Shown here: piece after piece, positions 1 to 5,120 of the stretch
Position numbering within the stretch: position 1 is the first letter of the stretch
Layout of the letters: every line of letters begins with the position of its first letter
Assembly (NCBI GenBank): GCA_005789055.1
Contig: SYAA01000181.1
Span: forward strand, 1-5,120
Length of the DNA stretch: 5,120 bases
Source: Actinomycetota bacterium
GTDB taxonomy: Bacteria > Actinomycetota > Actinomycetes > Mycobacteriales > Mycobacteriaceae
Reading direction: 5' to 3'
Notes under the pieces: model-generated
Databases searched by the model: none
Told to the model about the DNA's origin: nothing
Seen by the model: only the letters and a program-made list of their open reading frames with translations
Made by a program: the position numbers and the translations under genes

Positions 1-1
1 A

Positions 2-238
2 CTCTGGGAGTTGATGGACGTCCAAGAGCGCACCGGCATCGAACTGACCGAGTCGATGGCGATGTGGCCCGGTGCCGCCGTCAGCGGCTGGTACTTCTCG
101 CACCCGCAGTCGCAGTACTTTGTGGTCGGCCGGCTGGCCCAAGACCAGGTGGCCGACTACGCCAAGCGCAAGGGCTGGACCCTGGTCGAAGCCGAGCGTT
201 GGCTCGGGCCCAACCTCGGCTACAACCCGGAGGACTGA
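2..238 (+). CDS. metH: Methionine synthase MetH, C-terminal end (partial)
   Basis: This is the last 78 codons of cobalamin-dependent methionine synthase (5-methyltetrahydrofolate-homocysteine methyltransferase); the gene starts upstream of the window. The visible part belongs to the C-terminal AdoMet-binding activation domain, which lets the enzyme be reductively remethylated when its cob(II)alamin becomes oxidised. The family-typical runs TESMAMWPGAAVSGWYFSHP, DQVADYAKRKG and ERWLGPNLGYNPED, followed at once by TGA, are what I recall from the ends of both E. coli and mycobacterial MetH. The frame is open from nt 2; an ATG at nt 14 is internal, not a start. The protein is cytosolic. The next gene converges on it, so metH is the last gene of its transcription unit. 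No truncation or frameshift is seen in the visible part. Confidence 0.96.
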   Translation, partial: LWELMDVQERTGIELTESMAMWPGAAVSGWYFSHPQSQYFVVGRLAQDQVADYAKRKGWTLVEAERWLGPNLGYNPED

Positions 239-257
239 GGCCCCCAGAATTGGGGCC
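239..257. terminator. Hairpin between convergent metH and HNH gene, possible bidirectional terminator
   Basis: GGCCCC at 239-244 pairs perfectly with GGGGCC at 252-257 around a 7-nt loop; a shifted pairing (242-246 with 251-255) gives a shorter loop. It lies immediately after the metH stop and 11 nt from the end of the converging HNH gene, where a shared terminator would be expected. There is no T-tract on either side. Mycobacterial terminators often lack one, but this keeps the call tentative. Confidence 0.4.
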
Positions 258-268
258 CGGGCTCATCC

Positions 269-1540
269 TCAGTTGGTCGTGGGTGGGGCTTGCGGCTGGA
301 AGGGCTGGTACCACCACCAGTCGGCCCGCTCGCCCGTCGGGCCGGGGCAGGGCGCGACGGTTGGCGGTGGGCCGCTGGGCGGGCGGGCCAACGAGCCGGG
401 GCTCAGTTCATCGCCGTCGCTGTCGGTGACGACGAGGCGACTGGCGGGCCCGGTGATCGTGATGACGCCTCGATGATGCAGACGGTGGTGGTACGGGCAT
501 AGCAGCACCAGGTTGTTCAACTCGGTCTCGCCACCGTCTTCCCAGTGTTGGATGTGGTGCGCGTGCAGACCGCGGGTGGCTCCGCAGCCGGGGACGGCGC
601 AGGTGCGGTGGCGGTGCTCGAGCGCGCGGCGCAGACGACGACTGATCGTGCGGGTGGTTCGGCCGGAGCCGATCACTTCGCCGTCGCGGGTGAACCACAC
701 TTCACAGGTGGCGTCGCAGGTCAGATACTGCCGCTCGGACTCGGGCAACAGTGGGCCGAGGTGCAGTGCGCCAATCTTCTGCTCGACATCGAGGTGCACC
801 ACCACGTTAGTCCGCTGTCCATGGGGCCGGCGTTGCACCTCGCCATCCCATCCGGTCTCCACCAGTCGCAGGAACGCGTCGACGGCGGTCGGCATCGGGG
901 CCCCGGGGGATGCCGCGGCGTTACCGTCCCGGTCGTGTTTCCACTCGGCAGTCAGTGCGTCGCGGTGGGATTGGAGGGCGGCTTCGAAGGCGGCCGATTC
1001 GACGTGCGGCAGGGTGATCCGCCAGAAGTCGAACGTGCCATCGCTGGTCTTGGTGATCGCAGGTTGCGGATCGGGCGCGGGGCCGGAATCGGGGCGCGGT
1101 TCCAGCTTGATCGCGGTGCAGAGCTGGCTGACGGTGGCGACCTCGGCCAGCTGCGCATAGTGCGCATCGGACCCGTCACCAGCGCGTGCGGCGATCACCC
1201 CGACCTGGTCCAATGACAGTCGGCCCTCGCGGAGGCCCTGAGCGCAGCGGGGGAATGATTCCAGCCGGTGGGCCACGCTCGCAAGGGCCGCGGCATTGCC
1301 GCGCGAGGTGCCGGTCTTCCAGGCCACCAGGGCGGTGACTGATCGAGCCCCGGTAGCCCCCCACAGTCCGGCACTGTCGATCTCGGCAATGATGTCGACG
1401 ATGCGGCCATCGATCGCGTTGCGCTGGCCGGTCAACTCCGAAAGCTGCTCGAAGAGAACGCCGAGCCGCTCACTGGGAGTCACATCGACGTCGGTTGCCG
1501 GTGCGGCGTCGACGTCGGGTGGAGTGGCAGTCGAGGGCAT
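269..1540 (-). CDS. DUF222 / HNH endonuclease domain protein (13E12 repeat family)
   Basis: This 423-aa protein has the architecture of the mycobacterial 13E12 family: an N-terminal DUF222 region (about residues 25-300) and a C-terminal HNH nuclease module. The module reads CAVPGC (314-319), HAHHI (326-330), an Asn pair (342-343) and CPYHHRLHH (348-356). This gives zinc-ligand-type Cys/His pairs and the His-Asn-His catalytic pattern, so the nuclease appears intact. Before it lies a basic segment (RTISRRLRRALEHRHR) typical of the family. The last 40 residues are Pro-rich and end with a WWWYQPF run. The ATG at 1540 is preceded by a weak AAGG (1549-1552) 8 nt away; a nearby ATG at 1546-1544 is out of frame. 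It is transcribed against all neighbours. Family members are repetitive and variably present between strains, and their biological role is poorly defined. Metal-dependent DNA cleavage is inferred from the motif only. Confidence 0.9.
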   Translation of the reverse strand: MPSTATPPDVDAAPATDVDVTPSERLGVLFEQLSELTGQRNAIDGRIVDIIAEIDSAGLWGATGARSVTALVAWKTGTSRGNAAALASVAHRLESFPRCAQGLREGRLSLDQVGVIAARAGDGSDAHYAQLAEVATVSQLCTAIKLEPRPDSGPAPDPQPAITKTSDGTFDFWRITLPHVESAAFEAALQSHRDALTAEWKHDRDGNAAASPGAPMPTAVDAFLRLVETGWDGEVQRRPHGQRTNVVVHLDVEQKIGALHLGPLLPESERQYLTCDATCEVWFTRDGEVIGSGRTTRTISRRLRRALEHRHRTCAVPGCGATRGLHAHHIQHWEDGGETELNNLVLLCPYHHRLHHRGVITITGPASRLVVTDSDGDELSPGSLARPPSGPPPTVAPCPGPTGERADWWWYQPFQPQAPPTTN

Positions 1541-1593
1541 GGCATGAGCCTTGCACTTCGGTCTGACAAGTTTTCAGTGACACAATCACCGCC
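1541..1593. promoter_or_regulatory. Divergent promoter region between HNH and HAD genes
   Basis: This 53-bp gap must hold the start signals of two divergent genes. Rightward, CACAAT (1581-1586) ends 7 nt before the HAD ATG, and there is no Shine-Dalgarno sequence, suggesting a leaderless mRNA. Leftward, on the minus strand, TTGTCAGAC (1569-1561), an 8-nt spacer and AAGGCT (1552-1547) resemble, imperfectly, the RecA-independent DNA-damage promoter pattern TTGTCRGTG-N8-TAnnnT described for mycobacteria. TGACA occurs twice as a direct repeat, 14 bp apart (1564-1568 and 1578-1582). The location is secure; the individual elements are weak matches. Confidence 0.4.
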
Positions 1594-2310
1594 ATGCGCG
1601 CAGTGCTCTTCGACATGGACGGCACGCTGGTCGACTCCGAGAAGCTCTGGCACGTCGCCTTGCAGGAGCTCTACTCCCGTCGCGGCGGTGAGCTGACTCC
1701 GGCCGCGAGGGAGGCGACCGTCGGCGGAACGGCGGAGAGTGTCATGCGGATCGTCTACGCGGACCTGGGTCTCGAACCCGACCCGGCCGATATGGCGGCC
1801 ACCGTCGACTGGCTTCACGATTACACCGCTGAGCTCTTTGACGGTGGTTTGCCGTGGTGCGCGGGAGCCCGCGAACTGCTCGGCAGCCTTGCCGATGCGT
1901 CCGTGCCGATGGCGCTGGTGACCAACACCCGCCGAGTACTGACCGAACGGGCCCTCGACAGCATCGGCCGGCACTACTTCACAGTCAGTGTGTGTGGCGA
2001 CGAGGTGGTACGCGGAAAGCCTGCGCCGGATGCCTACCAGCGGGCCGCGGAGTTACTGGGATTCGCGCCGGCGCAGTGCCTGGCCGTGGAGGACTCGGTC
2101 ACCGGGGCGGCCGCGGCCGAGGGCGCGGGGTGTCCGGTTCTGGTGGTTCCCAATGACGTCGAGGTTCCGGCCAGTCCACGGCGCCGCCACCTTGAATCGC
2201 TTCGCGGCGTTAGTGTGGCCGGTCTGCGCGATATCTATGCCCAGCTACAGCCACCCCAGCTAAAGCCACCCCAGCTACAACCACCCCAGCTAGAGCCACC
2301 TGCGCAGTAG
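1594..2310 (+). CDS. HAD-superfamily hydrolase (phosphatase / beta-phosphoglucomutase-like) with QLxPP repeat tail
   Basis: This 238-aa cytosolic protein of the haloacid dehalogenase superfamily shows all four catalytic motifs: DMDGT with nucleophile Asp7 and acid/base Asp9; Thr110 in LVTNT; Lys142 in RGKPAPDAY; and Glu166-Asp167 in AVEDSVTG. The helical cap at about 15-80 and the order of motifs fit the subfamily containing beta-phosphoglucomutases and small phosphosugar phosphatases; the substrate cannot be read from sequence. The ATG at 1594 places the nucleophile at residue 7, as usual, and has no Shine-Dalgarno sequence. The fold is complete by about residue 215. Residues 217-236 are four QLxPP pentapeptides followed by AQ, encoded by a DNA tandem repeat and foreign to the family. 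The gene sits upstream of and parallel to a sugar transporter, which weakly suggests a role in sugar-phosphate turnover. Confidence 0.9.
   Translation: MRAVLFDMDGTLVDSEKLWHVALQELYSRRGGELTPAAREATVGGTAESVMRIVYADLGLEPDPADMAATVDWLHDYTAELFDGGLPWCAGARELLGSLADASVPMALVTNTRRVLTERALDSIGRHYFTVSVCGDEVVRGKPAPDAYQRAAELLGFAPAQCLAVEDSVTGAAAAEGAGCPVLVVPNDVEVPASPRRRHLESLRGVSVAGLRDIYAQLQPPQLKPPQLQPPQLEPPAQ
2241..2300 (+). repeat. Four tandem 15-bp units (minisatellite) at the 3' end of the HAD gene
   Basis: Four consecutive units start at 2241, 2256, 2271 and 2286, each of the form CCAGCTAnARCCACC, varying only at positions 8 and 10 of the unit. Because 15 is a multiple of 3, each unit adds one QLxPP pentapeptide (x = Q, K, Q, E) without shifting frame, and the stop at 2308 follows directly. 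Leucine is encoded each time by CTA, normally a rare codon in such GC-rich genomes, so the array has base usage unlike the rest of the gene. Copy-number change by slippage is plausible. Confidence 0.95.
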
Positions 2311-2429
2311 TCCCCGTTCTGAGCATCAGGTTTCCGGTAGGTGAACGCGGGTGGCCAATATGGCCTTCTGTCTGCGTTCGCTGTGCCATCGTTATGGCCT
2401 GCTAGGCGGTATTGCGGAAAGGACTCCAG
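2311..2429. other. Intergenic region upstream of the sugar transporter, with short inverted repeats
   Basis: This 119-nt gap has no credible ORF. CCCCGTTC (2312-2319) and GAACGCGGG (2343-2351) form an imperfect long-loop hairpin that could end the HAD transcript. GGCCA-ATA-TGGCC (2353-2365) is a perfect 5-bp inverted repeat and a candidate operator. TATGGCCT occurs twice (2359-2366 and 2393-2400), and GCCT-GCT-AGGC (2397-2407) is another small palindrome. I find no clear -10 (TAnnnT) hexamer, so whether the transporter has its own promoter is undecided. Confidence 0.35.
2416..2423 (+). promoter_or_regulatory. Ribosome binding site that sets the transporter start
   Basis: GGAAAGGA contains a 7-base match (GAAAGGA) to the Shine-Dalgarno consensus and is followed by a 6-nt spacer and ATG at 2430. 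This favours the ATG over an in-frame TTG at 2412, which would lie upstream of the site and add six residues. Confidence 0.85.
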
Positions 2430-3872
2430 ATGGCTGGCCAAGGCCCAACTAACGACGCACCGGCACTGTTCGAGGACGAGGAATTCTCCGGGCGCGGTGT
2501 GGTGCGGATCGCAGCAGTCGCCGCACTCGGCGGTCTGCTGTTCGGCTATGACAGCGCGGTGATCAACGGCGCCGTGGCCTCGATCCAGAGCCACTTCGGC
2601 ATCAACAATGCCGCACTGGGTTTCGCTGTCGCCTCAGCACTCCTCGGTGCTGCCGCGGGCGCTATGACGGCGGGCCGACTCGCCGACCGGATCGGCCGAA
2701 TCTCGGTGATGAAAATCGCCGCTGTGCTGTTCTTCATCAGCGCCATCGGCACCGGCCTGGCCGGCAGCGTGGAGATGATCGTGCTGTTCCGCATCATCGG
2801 CGGCATCGGCGTCGGCGTCGCCTCGGTGATCGCACCGACCTACATCGCCGAGACCTCGCCGGCGCGTATCCGCGGCCGGCTCGGATCGCTGCAGCAACTG
2901 GCGATTGTGACGGGAATCTTCGTCTCCCTCGCCATCGACTACCTACTCGCCCGCATGGCCGGCGGTGCGAGCAAGGATCTGTGGCTGGGCCTTGAGGCCT
3001 GGCGGTGGATGTTCCTCATCATGGCGGTTCCGGCGGTCATCTACGGGGTGCTCGCCTTCACCATTCCCGAATCGCCGCGCTATCTCGTGGCCCGGCATCG
3101 CATACCGGAAGCACGCAAGGTGCTGACCATGTTGCTCGGGGAGAAAAACCTCGACATCACGATCGACCGCATCCAGGGCACACTGCAGGGCGAAACCAAA
3201 CCGTCGTGGCGAGATCTGCGTAAGCCCGGTGGCGGGGTGTACGGCATCGTCTGGGTGGGTTTGGGGCTCTCGATCTTCCAGCAGTTCGTCGGAATCAACG
3301 TGATCTTCTACTACTCCAACGTGCTGTGGGAGGCGGTCGGCTTCGACGAGAGCCAATCCTTCGTCATCACGGTGATCACCTCGATCGTCAATATCGCCAC
3401 CACATTGATCGCGATTTCGCTGATCGACAAGATCGGCCGCAAGCCGTTGCTGCTGATCGGATCAGCCGGCATGGCGGTGACGTTGGCGACCATGGCGTTC
3501 ATCTTCGGAACCGCGCCACAGGTTGACGGCGTCCCGCAACTCAGCGGGGCGCAGGGACCCATCGCACTGGTAGCGGCGAACCTGTTCGTCGTGGCCTTCG
3601 GTATGTCCTGGGGGCCGGTGGTGTGGGTGCTGCTCGGTGAGATGTTCCCGAACCGGATTCGCGCCGCCGCGCTGGGATTGGCCGCGGCCGGCCAGTGGGC
3701 GGCCAACTGGCTGATCACCGTCAGCTTCCCCGAACTGCGCAATCACCTGGGCGTGGCCTACGGCTTCTATGCCCTGTGCGCCATTCTCTCGTTCCTCTTC
3801 GTGTGGACCTGGGTGCGCGAGACCAAGGGTGTCTCCCTGGAGGATATGCACGGCGAACTCGCCGCGCGCTAG
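2430..3872 (+). CDS. Sugar porter family MFS transporter, GlcP-like (probable glucose/H+ symporter)
   Basis: This 480-aa inner-membrane protein has the usual length and the signatures of sugar porters (TC 2.A.1.1): [12 protein letters not shown] in TM1 (38-49), GRLADRIGR in loop 2-3 (82-90), RGRLGSLQQ (148-156), PESPRYLV before the central loop (213-220), QQFVGIN in TM7 (284-290), DKIGRKP in loop 8-9 (333-339), [18 protein letters not shown] (394-411) and ETKG near the end (464-467). Residues 221-265 form the cytoplasmic central loop. Twelve hydrophobic segments fit the sequence. From memory, it resembles the glucose permease GlcP of Streptomyces coelicolor strongly along its length, and M. 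smegmatis has a GlcP gene close to metH. Q284, Q285 and N290 match sugar-contacting positions of the family. Proton-coupled glucose uptake is therefore likely, but galactose or another hexose cannot be excluded. The start is set by the strong Shine-Dalgarno sequence at 2416-2423. Confidence 0.93.
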   Translation: MAGQGPTNDAPALFEDEEFSGRGVVRIAAVAALGGLLFGYDSAVINGAVASIQSHFGINNAALGFAVASALLGAAAGAMTAGRLADRIGRISVMKIAAVLFFISAIGTGLAGSVEMIVLFRIIGGIGVGVASVIAPTYIAETSPARIRGRLGSLQQLAIVTGIFVSLAIDYLLARMAGGASKDLWLGLEAWRWMFLIMAVPAVIYGVLAFTIPESPRYLVARHRIPEARKVLTMLLGEKNLDITIDRIQGTLQGETKPSWRDLRKPGGGVYGIVWVGLGLSIFQQFVGINVIFYYSNVLWEAVGFDESQSFVITVITSIVNIATTLIAISLIDKIGRKPLLLIGSAGMAVTLATMAFIFGTAPQVDGVPQLSGAQGPIALVAANLFVVAFGMSWGPVVWVLLGEMFPNRIRAAALGLAAAGQWAANWLITVSFPELRNHLGVAYGFYALCAILSFLFVWTWVRETKGVSLEDMHGELAAR

Positions 3873-3879
3873 AACTGTT

Positions 3880-3941
3880 GGCGGATTCGGGAGAAACCGC
3901 CGTGACGGGCTGAACGCGCCCGGCGGAAACCGCCGTGACGG
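3880..3941. repeat. Duplicated 16-bp motif with two hairpins between the transporter gene and hisE
   Basis: GAAACCGCCGTGACGG occurs twice exactly, at 3893-3908 and 3926-3941, with a 33-bp period. Each copy supplies the right arm of a hairpin: GGCGG (3880-3884) with CCGCC (3897-3901) over a 12-nt loop, and CGGCGG (3921-3926) with CCGCCG (3930-3935) over an AAA loop. The second is a perfect 6-bp GC stem. Lying 8-69 nt after the transporter stop, the pair could terminate that transcript. There is no T-tract, so a regulator-binding or other role before hisE is also possible. Confidence 0.6.
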
Positions 3942-3954
3942 CACCCCGTCTGGC

Positions 3955-4236
3955 GTGGGACAATCCCGTGCCGTGAAGACCTTTGAGGATTTGTTCGCCG
4001 AACTGGACGAACGTGCCCGCACCCGGCCGGAGGGCAGCGCCACCGTGGCCGCACTCGACGCCGGCGTTCATACGGTGGGCAAAAAAATTCTCGAAGAGGC
4101 TGGCGAGGTGTGGCTGGCCGCCGAACACGAGTCGAACGATGCCCTGGCAGGAGAGATCAGCCAACTGCTGTACTGGACCCAGGTGCTGATGATCGCGCGC
4201 GGGTTGAGCCTCGACGACGTCTACCGGAAGCTGTAG
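3955..4236 (+). CDS. hisE: Phosphoribosyl-ATP pyrophosphohydrolase HisE
   Basis: HisE catalyses the second step of histidine synthesis, hydrolysing phosphoribosyl-ATP to phosphoribosyl-AMP and pyrophosphate. The product is a single-domain, all-alpha, MazG-like protein, not the HisIE fusion of enterobacteria. Visible features are [28 protein letters not shown] with metal-binding acidic residues (E47, E48, E51), EISQLLYW (67-74) and the mycobacterial ending [12 protein letters not shown]. From GTG 3955 the protein is 93 aa, the length I recall for M. tuberculosis HisE, and begins (M)GQSRAVKTF against MQQSLAVKTF there. A second in-frame GTG at 3973 (87 aa) is possible: ACAATC just upstream could be a -10 element giving a leaderless mRNA, and neither start has a good Shine-Dalgarno sequence. 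The fourth acidic position of the usual ExxD pair is Gln70. hisG follows after 8 nt, so the two are almost certainly co-transcribed. Confidence 0.96.
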   Translation: MGQSRAVKTFEDLFAELDERARTRPEGSATVAALDAGVHTVGKKILEEAGEVWLAAEHESNDALAGEISQLLYWTQVLMIARGLSLDDVYRKL

Positions 4237-4244
4237 GGCCCGCC

Positions 4245-5099
4245 ATGTTGCGTATCGCAGTCCCCAACAAGGGGGCGCTGTCTGAATCCGCCGCCGAGAT
4301 CCTCTCCGAAGCCGGCTACCGCCGGCGCAGCGATCCCAAGGATCTGACCGTCATCGACCGGGCCAACGGCGTGGAGTTTTTCTTCCTGCGCCCCAAAGAC
4401 ATCGCGATCTATGTGGGCTCCGGGCAACTCGACTTCGGCATCACCGGCCGGGATCTCGCCGCCGAATCCGGCGCCCCGGTGCGCGAGCGGCTGGCACTGG
4501 GATTCGGATCGTCCAGTTTCCGCTACGCCGCCCCGGTCGGCCGGCCGTGGACCGTCGCCGATCTGACGGGCAAACGCATCGCGACCGCGTACCCGAACCT
4601 GGTCCGAAAAGATCTGGCGGCCAAGGGAATTGAGGCGACGGTAATCCGACTCGACGGAGCAGTGGAGATCTCCGTACAGCTCGGAGTGGCCGACGCGATT
4701 GCCGACGTCGTCGGGTCCGGACGCACCTTGAGCCTGCATGACCTGGCAGCCTTCGGCGAGTCACTGTGTGATTCCGAGGCGGTGCTGATCGAGCGCGACG
4801 GCGGCGGCGATGACCCGCACCGTCGGGCACGCGATCAATTGGCGGCGCGGGTACAGGGCGTCGTGTTCGGTCAGCAGTATTTGATGCTGGACTACGACTG
4901 CCCGCGGGCCGTTCTCGAGTCCGCCACCGCGATCACGCCGGGCCTGGAGTCTCCGACGATTGCGCCGTTGGCCGATCCGGACTGGGTAGCGGTTCGGGCA
5001 CTGGTGCCGCGCCGCGACGTCAACGCCATCATGGATCAGATCGCCGCGATCGGCGCCAAGGCGATCCTGGCTTCCGACGTGCGGTTCTGCCGCTTTTAG
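4245..5099 (+). CDS. hisG: ATP phosphoribosyltransferase HisG (long form)
   Basis: HisG catalyses the first, committed step of histidine synthesis, joining ATP and PRPP to phosphoribosyl-ATP, and is feedback-inhibited by histidine. The product is 284 aa, the length I recall for the M. tuberculosis enzyme, so it is the long, HisZ-independent form. It starts [30 protein letters not shown] (56-71) and the PRPP-binding stretch [19 protein letters not shown] (141-159) mark the two catalytic subdomains. Residues from about 212 form the ACT-like regulatory domain; D218, L234, S236, T238 and A273, which I recall as histidine-contact positions in the M. tuberculosis enzyme, are all present at the same numbers. 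This implies allosteric control is retained. The ATG at 4245 lies 8 nt after the hisE stop, with a weak AGGG overlapping that stop. It probably works as a cytosolic hexamer when inhibited. No anomalies are seen. Confidence 0.98.
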   Translation: MLRIAVPNKGALSESAAEILSEAGYRRRSDPKDLTVIDRANGVEFFFLRPKDIAIYVGSGQLDFGITGRDLAAESGAPVRERLALGFGSSSFRYAAPVGRPWTVADLTGKRIATAYPNLVRKDLAAKGIEATVIRLDGAVEISVQLGVADAIADVVGSGRTLSLHDLAAFGESLCDSEAVLIERDGGGDDPHRRARDQLAARVQGVVFGQQYLMLDYDCPRAVLESATAITPGLESPTIAPLADPDWVAVRALVPRRDVNAIMDQIAAIGAKAILASDVRFCRF

Positions 5100-5120
5100 G
5101 CCCGATCGCCGTCGTGCTAG

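Noticed and set aside
545..1216. Long + strand open frame (223 aa) antisense to the HNH gene
   Set aside because: It has no recognisable domain or start signal, and it mirrors the codon bias of the clearly homologous DUF222-HNH gene on the other strand; high-GC genes routinely leave such antisense frames open.
1541..1593. LexA/SOS box for the HNH gene
   Set aside because: No TCGAAC-N4-GTTCGA-like palindrome is present in the gap.
1480..1974. Minus-strand frame (164 aa) across the divergent gap
   Set aside because: It would overlap the HNH start and much of the HAD gene, both strongly supported, and shows no family features.
2241..2300. CRISPR-like array
   Set aside because: The units are 15 bp and directly abutting, with no spacers, and they encode an in-frame peptide repeat.
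2412..2429. TTG start for the transporter
   Set aside because: The Shine-Dalgarno sequence at 2416-2423 lies inside this extension and is correctly spaced for the ATG at 2430.
3462..4043. Minus-strand frame (193 aa) spanning the transporter end and hisE start
   Set aside because: It overlaps two well-supported genes and the hairpin-containing gap, and its translation is low-complexity with no family signature.
4081..4087. A7 run in hisE as a phase-variation or frameshift site
   Set aside because: It encodes the conserved Lys-Lys of GKKIL and the reading frame is intact; nothing suggests programmed slippage.
4110..4244. In-frame upstream extension of hisG
   Set aside because: The extra 45 residues overlap hisE in another frame and are not HisG-like; ATG 4245 gives the family length of 284 aa.

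Overview
The window is high-GC DNA with the gene content and protein sequences of a mycobacterium, most likely a non-tuberculous Mycobacterium/Mycolicibacterium. Supporting this are a MetH C-terminus and a HisE-HisG pair that match, as I recall them, the M. tuberculosis proteins closely in sequence and length, and a 13E12-type DUF222-HNH protein, a family expanded in mycobacteria and relatives. The interval corresponds to the metH to hisE-hisG region of mycobacterial chromosomes. In M. tuberculosis, as I remember it, metH and hisE are separated by a PPE gene; here they are separated by three different genes.

Layout: (1) nt 2-238, + strand, the last 78 codons of metH. (2) nt 239-268, a 30-bp convergent gap with a GC-rich hairpin. 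(3) nt 269-1540, - strand, a complete DUF222-HNH endonuclease-like gene. (4) nt 1541-1593, a 53-bp divergent promoter gap. (5) nt 1594-2310, + strand, a HAD-superfamily phosphatase-like gene whose 3' end is four tandem 15-bp units encoding a QLxPP tail. (6) nt 2311-2429, a gap with short inverted repeats. (7) nt 2430-3872, + strand, a 12-TM sugar-porter MFS protein resembling actinobacterial glucose permease GlcP. (8) nt 3873-3954, a gap carrying a duplicated 16-bp motif and two hairpins. (9) nt 3955-4236 hisE and (10) nt 4245-5099 hisG, an 8-nt-spaced histidine biosynthesis pair. The last 21 nt hold nothing I can call.

Functionally, hisG and hisE encode steps 1 and 2 of histidine synthesis (ATP phosphoribosyltransferase and phosphoribosyl-ATP pyrophosphohydrolase), and metH encodes cobalamin-dependent methionine synthase. 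The HAD hydrolase and the sugar porter are co-directional neighbours and could act together in sugar or sugar-phosphate handling, but this is inference. The DUF222-HNH gene is oriented against all the others and looks like an accessory insertion. I see no convincing undescribed multi-gene system. The most notable items are the in-frame minisatellite in the HAD gene, the duplicated hairpin motif before hisE, and the accessory block between metH and hisE.
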